Shown piece after piece: positions 17,474-25,942 of a DNA stretch of 64,000 nt. Each line of letters begins with the position of its first letter. Position 1 is the stretch's first letter. The notes beneath the pieces are model-generated. The model was not told the origin of the DNA and did not search any database. It saw nothing but the letters and a program-made list of their open reading frames with translations. Both the position numbers and the translations under genes were made by a program. This DNA comes from Adhaeribacter rhizoryzae (GTDB lineage: Bacteria; Bacteroidota; Bacteroidia; Cytophagales; Hymenobacteraceae): contig NZ_VWSF01000018.1 of assembly GCF_008629685.1 (NCBI RefSeq), positions 1-64,000 on the forward strand, read 5' to 3'.

Positions 17474-20089
17474 ATGAGTGAAAAAGATATAAGATATTAC
17501 TGGAATCTGAAAGGGTTTAAACCAAATCCAAAACAAGAAAAAGCTATTTTGCATGTAAAGGGCCCCTTGTTTCTTACAGCAGGACCAGGTTCAGGAAAGA
17601 CAAGAGTAATTCTATGGAGAACCGTTAATCTAATTGTTTTCCACCAAGTAGATCCAAAAAAGATTTTTCTCGCAACATTTACCGATAAAGCTGCTCATCA
17701 GCTTAAAGAGGGCCTAAGGAGCTTGCTCGGCTTAATTACAAATGAAACGGGACAACCTTATGATATTTCAAGGATGGCAATCGGTACTGTTCATTCCATT
17801 TGTCAGGATATTTTGGTTGACAGAAATCGGGTATTCTCTCCAGATGGTGTACGAAGTAAGGCACCTGTTTTATTAGATTCTTTAGGTCAATACTTCAAAA
17901 TTTATAGACGATCATTTTGGCGGGAGCTTTTGAATGCAGGCGGTTATCTTTATTCTGATAATATAGAGGATGATGAAGAAGCTGCACAAAGGGAAATTAA
18001 TATGTATTTCAGCGGGAGTGATTTTTATTCCAGACATGAGGCAGCAACAAACATCATTTCAATTTTTAATCGCTTTTCAGAGGAGAATTTAAACCCAAGT
18101 GCACACCAACCAGATGATGAAATATTAAGACGGATCTTAAAAATGTATGCTTTCTACTGTAATAGCCACATAGGTGAAAAGATTGACACGGTAGATTTTT
18201 CTTTGCTACAACAAAGGGCATTTAATAAAATTAAAAGTTTCAACGGCTCGAAAGACGCCTATGACTACATTATTATTGATGAATACCAGGATACCAACTC
18301 CATTCAAGAACAAATCTACTTTGAAATAGCTAGGAAGTGTAAGAACATTTGTGTGGTAGGTGATGACGACCAAGCGCTTTACCGTTTTCGTGGTGCTACA
18401 GTAGAAAATTTGGTAGAATTTGAGGAGCGTAGCAAAAAGTATCTGAATGAAATTCCTACAAGAATTGATTTAGATACTAATTACCGGTCTAAGAAGAAGA
18501 TTGTAAATTTTTATACGGATTTTATTGAGCAAACTAATTGGGCAAAAAGGGACGGAAAAGGTTCTTATAGAGTAGCAGACAAAGATATTCAACCTTTTAA
18601 TCAGGAGGACTTTTCTGCCATTGTAACTACCATAAAAATTGAAAAAATTAATGTTTTTGAAAAAGTAGCACAATTCGTCTTCGACTTAAAAGCGAATGGC
18701 AAAATTGAGGATTATAACCAGGTCGCATTTCTCTTCCCTTCTCTTAGTTATAGAGGCCTGAAAAATGGAGCGGTGGCAGAATTCGAAACGGCTTTAAATA
18801 ATAAAGGTATTCAAATATTTGCACCTAGGGCAGGACGGTTTTTAGAAATACCTGAAGCAATTGAAATTTTTGGCCTCTTATTTCATATTCTCGAAAGACC
18901 AAGCCACCAAGGGCCTGCTAGCGGTGGTTTAAAAGATTATCGCCAATGGCAACTGAATGCTATGTATAGGGCAGAGCAGTTGATGGCACATGATAGTTTA
19001 TTAAAGGAATATGTAAGCGATAGACAAGAGGAAATCAAAATGGTTAAAGCGGATTATGAAGCTTTGATGAAAGTAATTGACAAAAAGAAATGGAAGCTTG
19101 AGAATGCCCTTAATCTTGATATGATTAGGGATTTAGCAAGTGCCAGTGGATTATCGCAAACCGCAAAAGCAACGCTTCAGAAAAGAGCTTTCTTAGAATT
19201 GTTAAAAAAGAAGCAACAGGCGAAACAACCAGTTTCACTGAATTATGTTGTAAACAGAGTAACATCTGTGGACTGGAGTATTTTGGATTTGTTTTATCAA
19301 TTGTGTGGATTTAAGCACTTCCAAAAGATGTATGAACTGGCGGAGGAAGGAATTGACGAAGGACCAGTTTGTAATTTAGGTTTAATTACGCAATACCTCG
19401 CTCGCTTCATGGAGGAATATACGCCCATCATCACGGCATCTTTCCTCTCAGATAAAAAATTTGCTAATACCTTCGTTGGCTCCTATCTCTATGCTATTTA
19501 CCGTTTGGGAGAATCTGAATACGAAGATGCCGATGACCCTTTCCCAAAAGGGCGGGTACCTTTCTTAACGATTCACCAGTCGAAAGGGCTTGAATTTCCT
19601 TATGTAGTGCTCGGGAATTTAAATAAAATCGATCGACCTGCGGATAAAAAAGAAATCATTATCAGAGAATTGCTGCAAAAAGAAGGAGAGCCACTCGACC
19701 GTATTTCTCACTTCGACAATATGCGGATGTTCTACGTGGCACTATCAAGGGCGCAGCAGATGACAATTCTACCACAATGGAAGGGACAACAAAGAAGTCA
19801 GGCTTTTAAAAATATGTTCGCACAAAATGTGTATCCCGTCATAGAATCCCTAAATGTTGCTGAATTGCCACCCTCCAAGCTGGACAATGATGACTTGGGG
19901 AAAAGCTACTCCTATACTGCCGATTATTTAAGTTATCAGCAATGTCCGAGAAAGTACATGACTTTCAATAAATACGGGTTCATCCCGTCACGTTCGCAAA
20001 CCATGTTCTTCGGAAGTTTAGTACACCAAACCATTGAAGATCTGCACCATTTACTCATCTCGGAAAAGAAGAAAAAACAAGAAGCCTGA
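17474..20089 (+). CDS. UvrD/RecB-type superfamily 1 helicase with partial nuclease domain
   Basis: 871 residues. Walker A GPGSGKT (37-43), motif II DEYQDTN (269-275), the GDDDQALYRFRGA segment, and LTIHQSKGLEF (698-708, motif V) define a UvrD-type 3'-5' DNA helicase. The C-terminus carries the first part of a RecB/AddB nuclease: CPRKY with the first iron-sulfur-cluster cysteine (C824), then FGSLVHQTIEDLH with the nuclease His (H851). The remaining nuclease motifs are in the next ORF, which starts inside this stop codon (TGATG, 20087-20091). An A6 tract at 20072-20077 sits 10 bases before the stop; a -1 shift there would join both ORFs. Confidence 0.85.
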   Translation: MSEKDIRYYWNLKGFKPNPKQEKAILHVKGPLFLTAGPGSGKTRVILWRTVNLIVFHQVDPKKIFLATFTDKAAHQLKEGLRSLLGLITNETGQPYDISRMAIGTVHSICQDILVDRNRVFSPDGVRSKAPVLLDSLGQYFKIYRRSFWRELLNAGGYLYSDNIEDDEEAAQREINMYFSGSDFYSRHEAATNIISIFNRFSEENLNPSAHQPDDEILRRILKMYAFYCNSHIGEKIDTVDFSLLQQRAFNKIKSFNGSKDAYDYIIIDEYQDTNSIQEQIYFEIARKCKNICVVGDDDQALYRFRGATVENLVEFEERSKKYLNEIPTRIDLDTNYRSKKKIVNFYTDFIEQTNWAKRDGKGSYRVADKDIQPFNQEDFSAIVTTIKIEKINVFEKVAQFVFDLKANGKIEDYNQVAFLFPSLSYRGLKNGAVAEFETALNNKGIQIFAPRAGRFLEIPEAIEIFGLLFHILERPSHQGPASGGLKDYRQWQLNAMYRAEQLMAHDSLLKEYVSDRQEEIKMVKADYEALMKVIDKKKWKLENALNLDMIRDLASASGLSQTAKATLQKRAFLELLKKKQQAKQPVSLNYVVNRVTSVDWSILDLFYQLCGFKHFQKMYELAEEGIDEGPVCNLGLITQYLARFMEEYTPIITASFLSDKKFANTFVGSYLYAIYRLGESEYEDADDPFPKGRVPFLTIHQSKGLEFPYVVLGNLNKIDRPADKKEIIIRELLQKEGEPLDRISHFDNMRMFYVALSRAQQMTILPQWKGQQRSQAFKNMFAQNVYPVIESLNVAELPPSKLDNDDLGKSYSYTADYLSYQQCPRKYMTFNKYGFIPSRSQTMFFGSLVHQTIEDLHHLLISEKKKKQEA

Positions 20090-20931
20090 TGCAAGATTAC
20101 GAAATAATCGAAAAAATACGGGAATACTTCGAAGACAACTATGAGCTGATGCGTTTAGAGGGTGGTCATGCTATCACTGAAGATATTAAACAACTCGCCC
20201 TTACGCAGGTACTCTACTACTTCACAAAATTAAAAGATGTTGCCACAAAAGTTACAGATACAGAAGTAAAACTCACCCTTCCGGACCAAAAAACACCAAA
20301 GGGAAGGAATTTCACCATAGAGGGAGTCGTGGATATCGTGCGGGATGATGATGAAACGTGGATGTACGATATAAAAACACACGATACTGCCTACATCGAA
20401 TCTAACAAGGCATTGTATGAAAGGCAACTGAATGTTTATGCGCATATCTGGCAAAACCTGCGCGGACAGGCCCTGGATAAAACGGCCATCATTTCAACAG
20501 CTTACCCCGAAAGCTTAAAACAAGCCCATCTACTCAACGATCAGTTCCGGATTCAATACGAGCTTTCGAAGTGGAATCCACTTATCGAGCTGGATTTCGA
20601 CCAAGAGAAAGTAAAAGAGGTGGTGGACCATTTTGCAGAAATTGTAGATTGCATCGAGGAAAAGATGTTTAAACCGGCCCCTGTAGAAGTACTCAGGTCG
20701 ACCATGGAAGGAACAAATGCATTGTTCGGCACAAGGGTTTGCCGAAATTGTGATGTTCGATATTCCTGTTCATCCTACCGTGACTATGCCACCAGTAAAG
20801 GAAAAGGCGAACGAGGAAGCTTCAGAAAGTACTTTGATGACTTCGGTTCTGATGCCGATAAAGAAGAATGGGTAAATGCAAATTTAGCAGCAAAAAATCC
20901 TGATGATATTAACCCCGCTGAAATACAGTAA
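20089..20931 (+). CDS. PD-(D/E)XK nuclease (RecB/Cas4-like), continuation of the helicase C-terminus
   Basis: 280 residues. GVVDIV (D82), YDIKTH (D94, K96) and QLNVYAH (113-119) are the RecB nuclease core. C218, C221 and C227 (CRNCDVRYSC) are the last three cysteines of the 4Fe-4S cluster usual in AddB/Cas4-type nucleases. The first Cys and the His of this same domain lie in the preceding ORF. So either a two-chain nuclease is formed or the ancestral gene was one ~1150-residue protein. The frame upstream of this ATG stays open into the previous gene, supporting a -1 frameshift or slippage at the A6 tract. The catalytic part is intact here. Confidence 0.8.
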   Translation: MQDYEIIEKIREYFEDNYELMRLEGGHAITEDIKQLALTQVLYYFTKLKDVATKVTDTEVKLTLPDQKTPKGRNFTIEGVVDIVRDDDETWMYDIKTHDTAYIESNKALYERQLNVYAHIWQNLRGQALDKTAIISTAYPESLKQAHLLNDQFRIQYELSKWNPLIELDFDQEKVKEVVDHFAEIVDCIEEKMFKPAPVEVLRSTMEGTNALFGTRVCRNCDVRYSCSSYRDYATSKGKGERGSFRKYFDDFGSDADKEEWVNANLAAKNPDDINPAEIQ

Positions 20932-20948
20932 AAAGAAATTTATAATAC

Positions 20949-22859
20949 ATGGCTCACGAAAGAATTAAACCGGAATTCCTCTTTGACGAAGAAAAGATCA
21001 AACAGCTCAAGCAAATTGCACCAGAGTGCTTTGAAGATGGCAAAATCAATTTTGAAACCTTACGCCAGAATTTAGGTGACTGGTTAGATGATGAAGTTAG
21101 TGATATAGAACATTTCGGACTCATTTGGCCAGGTAAGAAAGATGCCCGTAGATTAGCATCACTGCCTCCCGAAGGAACTTTGGAACCTGTTTATGGTGAA
21201 GGTCTTAAAGCAGATGGAACACCAGATATGGATGGAGTTAATGATTCTAAAAATATCTTCATCGAAGGGGAAAACCTAGAAGTACTCAAAATCCTTCAGA
21301 AAAGCTATGCCAATAAGATCAAGATGATCTATATCGATCCGCCTTACAATACTGGTAACGACTTTGTATATGATGATGATTTTACTGAGCCTCTACAAGA
21401 ATATTTGAGAAGAACAGGTCAGATTGACGAAGAAGGAAAGCCACTTACAACAAACAAAAAATCCGATGGGCGATTTCACTCTAAGTGGCTTAGCATGATG
21501 TATCCACGGATACGATTAGCGAGAAATCTGTTGAAAGAGGATGGGGTAATTTTCGTAAGTATTGATGATAATGAGCTAGCAAACCTGAAACTTATAATGA
21601 ATGAGGTTTTTGGGGAAGAAAATTTTTTAGGGGTTTTTGTTATTAATTCTTCACCAAGTGCCATCGACTATGGTCATATGGGAAAAATGCATGAATATGC
21701 ACTTTTCTATGGTAAAAATGCAGAGGAAACAGTGACTTACCAGTTGCCGGAAGAAGAAAAAATATTCAAATATTCAGATGAAATTGGTCCTTTTAATATA
21801 TATCCACTCTATAATGGTAATGTAGTATTTAATCCAAAAACGCGACCCAATCTTCATTATCCATTCTACTTGAACCCAAGTAAAGAACTTGATAATGGAT
21901 TTTTTGAAATTGACACTGAAAAACATGATAAATGGATTGAAGTTTGGCCAGTTATCTCTGAAAAAGATGGTATATCACGAGTTTGGCGCTGGGGAAAACC
22001 AAAATCGAAAGAAAATTTAAATAAAGAAATCGTCGGGTATGTTACAAATTCAGGTGAGTATAGGATAGTACAAAAGTATCGGCACTCTGGCAAAGTGATA
22101 AGATCTCTACAATTAGATACTGATATTTCAAGTAGAAGAGGAACAAGTGATCTTGAAAAGATATTTGGTTCAAAGGTTTTTACTTTTCCAAAAGCAATTG
22201 AACTTTTAAAAAGGTTCGTACAAGTGGGGAGTGGAGAGAACGATATAGTATTAGACTTCTTCGCCGGATCTGGGTCTTTGGCACAAGCAGTATTAGAATT
22301 AAACTTAGGAAATAATGTTCAGAGAAGTTTTATATGTGTTCAAATGCATGAGAAGTGTGATAAATCTAGCATAGCTGAAAATAAAAACTATGATCGAATA
22401 TCTCAAATTACAAGAGACAGGATATGTAAAGTAATAAACAAAATAAAATCTAATTCAGGTGTAAAAGTATTTGAATACAAAGGTTCCAATTATAAAAAGT
22501 GGTATAATTTTAAAGGTGAAAATATTTCGCAGCTCGAAAATACCTTGAATTTATTTAATAATTCTCCGCTGAGAGATGATTGGAACAAAAATAGATTAGT
22601 GACAGAATTGATGTTGATAGAAGGTTTTCCGCTAGATGCAGCTCAATCCATAAAAAAGATTGGTTCAAATGAAATCGTAAAAGTGGTGAGTGAGATGGTA
22701 CCCAATTCCTTGCTGATCTGTTTGGATGAGAAAATTGAAGAGGGCTTAATAGCTGAATTAGAATTGGATCGCGCTACTACCTTCATCTGTTTAGATAGTG
22801 CCATCAGCAACCAGAATAAATTGCGATTGAGTGATAGAGGGCTCATCAAAACAATCTAA
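20949..22859 (+). CDS. mod: Type III restriction-modification methyltransferase (Mod)
   Basis: 636 residues. DPPYNTGN (130-137; motif IV, the adenine-methylation site) precedes FAGSGS (438-443; motif I, SAM binding), the order of beta-class methylases as in type III Mod proteins. The N-terminal ~100 residues (GKKDAR, then IFIEGENLEVLKIL) are the usual Mod lead-in. The middle (about 215-430), where the target-recognition domain sits, is markedly A+T-rich relative to the ends. It is 17 bases after the nuclease gene and 12 before res. It probably methylates N6-adenine of an asymmetric site, protecting the host and directing Res; the target sequence is unknown. Confidence 0.92.
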   Translation: MAHERIKPEFLFDEEKIKQLKQIAPECFEDGKINFETLRQNLGDWLDDEVSDIEHFGLIWPGKKDARRLASLPPEGTLEPVYGEGLKADGTPDMDGVNDSKNIFIEGENLEVLKILQKSYANKIKMIYIDPPYNTGNDFVYDDDFTEPLQEYLRRTGQIDEEGKPLTTNKKSDGRFHSKWLSMMYPRIRLARNLLKEDGVIFVSIDDNELANLKLIMNEVFGEENFLGVFVINSSPSAIDYGHMGKMHEYALFYGKNAEETVTYQLPEEEKIFKYSDEIGPFNIYPLYNGNVVFNPKTRPNLHYPFYLNPSKELDNGFFEIDTEKHDKWIEVWPVISEKDGISRVWRWGKPKSKENLNKEIVGYVTNSGEYRIVQKYRHSGKVIRSLQLDTDISSRRGTSDLEKIFGSKVFTFPKAIELLKRFVQVGSGENDIVLDFFAGSGSLAQAVLELNLGNNVQRSFICVQMHEKCDKSSIAENKNYDRISQITRDRICKVINKIKSNSGVKVFEYKGSNYKKWYNFKGENISQLENTLNLFNNSPLRDDWNKNRLVTELMLIEGFPLDAAQSIKKIGSNEIVKVVSEMVPNSLLICLDEKIEEGLIAELELDRATTFICLDSAISNQNKLRLSDRGLIKTI

Positions 22860-22871
22860 GAAAGAAGGAAG

Positions 22872-25838
22872 ATGACCAAACTGAAGATACACTTTGAGAG
22901 TGATCAGGAGCACCAAATAAGAGCCATCGATAGTGCTATCAAGCTCTTCAACGGCTATACCAAGCGGATAATCCCATTTCAGCTCGGTGACGACACCATA
23001 GCCAATATAGACCAATATGAAATGTTGGATGAAGAATGGCTGTTTGATAATCTGTTGGAAGTGCAAAAGGAGAATAGATTGGTGCAGGATATGTTCCTCA
23101 ATTTCGATGATGGATTTGAATTGATGGGAGTTGATTCGTGGCGTTACCCCTACTATACCTGCGAAATGGAAACGGGTACAGGTAAAACCTATGTGTACCT
23201 GCGCACTATCCACGAATTGCGCAAGAATTACGGCTGGGGTAAATTCATCATTATCGTTCCGAGTGTGGCCATTTATGAAGGTGTGGTTAAAACCTTCAGC
23301 ATCACCAAAGACCATTTCGCATCTTTATACGACAACGAAACGATCAATCTTACACAATATTCTGGACAGAAGATTAGCAAGTTGAGAGGCTTCGCATCGT
23401 CATCAGCCGTTGAAGTGCTGGTGATGACGATAGACTCCTTCAATAAAGAAACAAACGTCATTTACAAACCAACCGAAAAATTACAGGGTGAAAAATTGCC
23501 CTATCAGTACATACAGGAAACGAGACCAATCATCTTGCTCGATGAGTCCCAGAACTATGGGAGCCCAAAATCGCTGCAAGCACTCAGGACCTTGCATCCG
23601 CTCTTCGCTATTAAATACTCAGCAACACCAAAAGAGAATGGAAGAACAGCCGAAGAGAACCGTGAATTGATGAATCGATTCTACAATCTAACACCAGTAG
23701 ATGCCTTTAAGCAGAACCTGGTGAAGAAGATTGAGGTCTTGGGCGTAACTGAGCAGAATAACTACAACAACAATCAAATCTCCTTGATGTTGAAAGAAGG
23801 AAGAGCCGGATATGGCTTAGGCGTGGAAGCAAGATTGAACGTGGTGAAGAACGGTGAAATGCGAACTGAGACCATTAACTTGAAGAAAGGGGACAATCTT
23901 TTTGACAAAACAGGTAATGAGAATTTTCGGGGGCTTGAGATTGAAGAAATCAATAAGAAAGACGGGGTAGTCGTCTTCACTAACGGAACAGAGCACAAAT
24001 TTGCTGAAGGCGGAGCCGTAACTCTTTCGAAAGAAGAAATATTCAGGGTACAGATCGAGGAAACGATTAAAACCCACATGCAAAAACAAAAGCAGGTGTT
24101 GGGCAAAGGGGTAAAAGTACTCTCGCTCTTCTTCATCGATAAAGTGGCAAACTACGTTGAGAATGATGGCATCATCAGGAAAATTTTCGATGAGGCTTTT
24201 GAAAGGCTGAAGGTCCGCTATCCATTTTATGCAGGATATTCGGCAAGTGACGTACGAGAAGGCTATTTTGCAAAAAAGACAACTAAGGGTAAACCTGATC
24301 AATTTGTTGATACCGCTATCGAAAATAAGTCAAATGCGGATAAGGAACTTGAGCAAGCTGCCTATAACCTGATAATGAAGGATAAGGAGAAGTTGTTAAG
24401 TTTTGATGAAAAGACTTGCTTCATTTTCGCACATTCTGCACTGAAGGAAGGTTGGGACAATCCGAATGTTTTTCAAATTTGCACCCTCAACAATGCGACT
24501 TCGGAACGGAGAAAACGCCAGGAAATTGGGCGAGGGTTGCGTATTTCCGTTGATCAGGATGGAAAACGAGTTACAGATGAAGGTGTAAACGTGTTGACCG
24601 TAATTGCTAACGAAAGTTATGAGAGCTATTGCGAACAACTTCAGAGCGATTACCTCGAAAACGGTGATACTCCACCACCAAGACCCTCCAATGCATCAAA
24701 AGCTGCTGCTATAAGAAATGATAAAATCTACAATTCACAAGGATTCAAAGATTTTTGGAAGAAATTATGCAAGAAGACAACCTATGAAATTAATGTTGAC
24801 TCTGAAGAGTTGGTTAAAACCTGCATTGCAAAACTGAGTATTCAGAAGTTTCCGGAGCCGAATATTGTAGTGGTGAAAGGAAAATTCGTGATGACCCAGT
24901 TTGAAATTAAACTAATAGGGGTAGTTAACGAAACAGTTAAGCTAGAAATCAGGAAAACAGATTCTAACGGCAACGAAGACTTGTTTAAACGTAATTTCAG
25001 GAGAGGAGATGATCTCGCTAAGATTGCCAAAGACGATAGATTAAAAGGTTTCAAGGTTGTAGGCATAACTGAAGAAGAGGAATATTCAGAAATTACTTTT
25101 TCAGATAAAGGTATCTTAAGAGTTGGGGAGACAATAAAGTTTACAAGTGAAAAGGGCCAGAAGGGCGATCCACAATACCGGCAGGAGGCTCAATCGACAT
25201 ATCCAGTTTTTAATTTCATTAAAAGAGCAGAAGAAGCAACGCATCTGAAGAAGAATACACTTGTTGAAATCTTTAAAGGGCTTCCTGAAGAAGTGAAAAG
25301 TAGGATTTTTAAAAACCCCGAAGGTTTTACCTCTGTATTCATCGAAACTATTAAGAACACCTTAGCCGATCATATTGCAGACAAAATAGAATATACTTTG
25401 ACAGAAGAAGGATTAATGAGTTATTCTGCGGAAGATTTTTTTCCCGAAAGCAGGAAATACCCTCAGAAAGAATTAATAGAAGGTTCAGATTGGTCCTTAT
25501 ACGACAAGGTTCAAATTGACTCAGATATTGAGCGCAGGTTTGTGGAATACAAACTCAATGATGATGATCAAATTGTTTGCTTCTTCAAATTTCCAAATCA
25601 GTTTAAAATTTCTCTTCCAAAAATAATTGGAAATTACAATCCAGATTGGGGCATTATCAGGTGGGATGAAAACAAGAAGTTTAAGCTTGAGTTAGTCCGT
25701 GAAACGAAAGGGAATGTTAACCCTAATTTATTACAGTTCCCCAATGAAAAACGGAAAATTGATTGTGCAACCAAACACTTCAGTTTAACAGAAGTGGATT
25801 ATAAACAGATTACAGGTGAAGAAGCTAATTGGTGGTAG
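22872..25838 (+). CDS. res: Type III restriction enzyme (Res)
   Basis: 988 residues. TGTGKT (101-106) is the Walker A motif and DESQNYG (near 218-224) the DExx box of a superfamily 2 translocase; GRGLR near 553-557 is motif VI. The C-terminal nuclease has PD at 924-925 and E944-T-K946, the PD...ExK layout of type III Res. The length is typical. It moves along or senses DNA between two inversely oriented unmethylated sites and cuts downstream, together with Mod. The start is preceded by AAGGAAG. The gene overlaps nothing and is followed by 104 bases of leader before the NERD-helicase gene. Confidence 0.92.
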   Translation: MTKLKIHFESDQEHQIRAIDSAIKLFNGYTKRIIPFQLGDDTIANIDQYEMLDEEWLFDNLLEVQKENRLVQDMFLNFDDGFELMGVDSWRYPYYTCEMETGTGKTYVYLRTIHELRKNYGWGKFIIIVPSVAIYEGVVKTFSITKDHFASLYDNETINLTQYSGQKISKLRGFASSSAVEVLVMTIDSFNKETNVIYKPTEKLQGEKLPYQYIQETRPIILLDESQNYGSPKSLQALRTLHPLFAIKYSATPKENGRTAEENRELMNRFYNLTPVDAFKQNLVKKIEVLGVTEQNNYNNNQISLMLKEGRAGYGLGVEARLNVVKNGEMRTETINLKKGDNLFDKTGNENFRGLEIEEINKKDGVVVFTNGTEHKFAEGGAVTLSKEEIFRVQIEETIKTHMQKQKQVLGKGVKVLSLFFIDKVANYVENDGIIRKIFDEAFERLKVRYPFYAGYSASDVREGYFAKKTTKGKPDQFVDTAIENKSNADKELEQAAYNLIMKDKEKLLSFDEKTCFIFAHSALKEGWDNPNVFQICTLNNATSERRKRQEIGRGLRISVDQDGKRVTDEGVNVLTVIANESYESYCEQLQSDYLENGDTPPPRPSNASKAAAIRNDKIYNSQGFKDFWKKLCKKTTYEINVDSEELVKTCIAKLSIQKFPEPNIVVVKGKFVMTQFEIKLIGVVNETVKLEIRKTDSNGNEDLFKRNFRRGDDLAKIAKDDRLKGFKVVGITEEEEYSEITFSDKGILRVGETIKFTSEKGQKGDPQYRQEAQSTYPVFNFIKRAEEATHLKKNTLVEIFKGLPEEVKSRIFKNPEGFTSVFIETIKNTLADHIADKIEYTLTEEGLMSYSAEDFFPESRKYPQKELIEGSDWSLYDKVQIDSDIERRFVEYKLNDDDQIVCFFKFPNQFKISLPKIIGNYNPDWGIIRWDENKKFKLELVRETKGNVNPNLLQFPNEKRKIDCATKHFSLTEVDYKQITGEEANWW

Positions 25839-25860
25839 AGTTAACTGAGATATTCAAATC

Positions 25861-25911
25861 TTTGAAACGTTCCTGAACCAATTTTAAATCCAGGAGGATA
25901 GAAATTTAAAG
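25861..25911 (+). repeat. Leader repeat L, copy 1 (upstream of the NERD-helicase gene)
   Basis: TTTGAAACGTTCCTGAACCA then ATCCAGGAGGATAGAAATTT is nearly identical to 33112-33163, before the GH28 gene. In the copy at 33112 the ATG follows directly; here that position reads AAAG, so the repeat is not the start site of the downstream gene, whose ATG is 32 bases further on. Confidence 0.6.
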
Positions 25912-25942
25912 AATACGTTAATCCGCAAGGTAAAAGAGAAAG

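Noticed and set aside
20072-20077. Canonical A AAA AAC slippery heptamer for programmed -1 frameshifting
   Set aside because: The run is in the wrong phase (codons AAA AAA C), so a classical tandem slip does not apply; single-tRNA slippage or transcriptional slippage is still possible.
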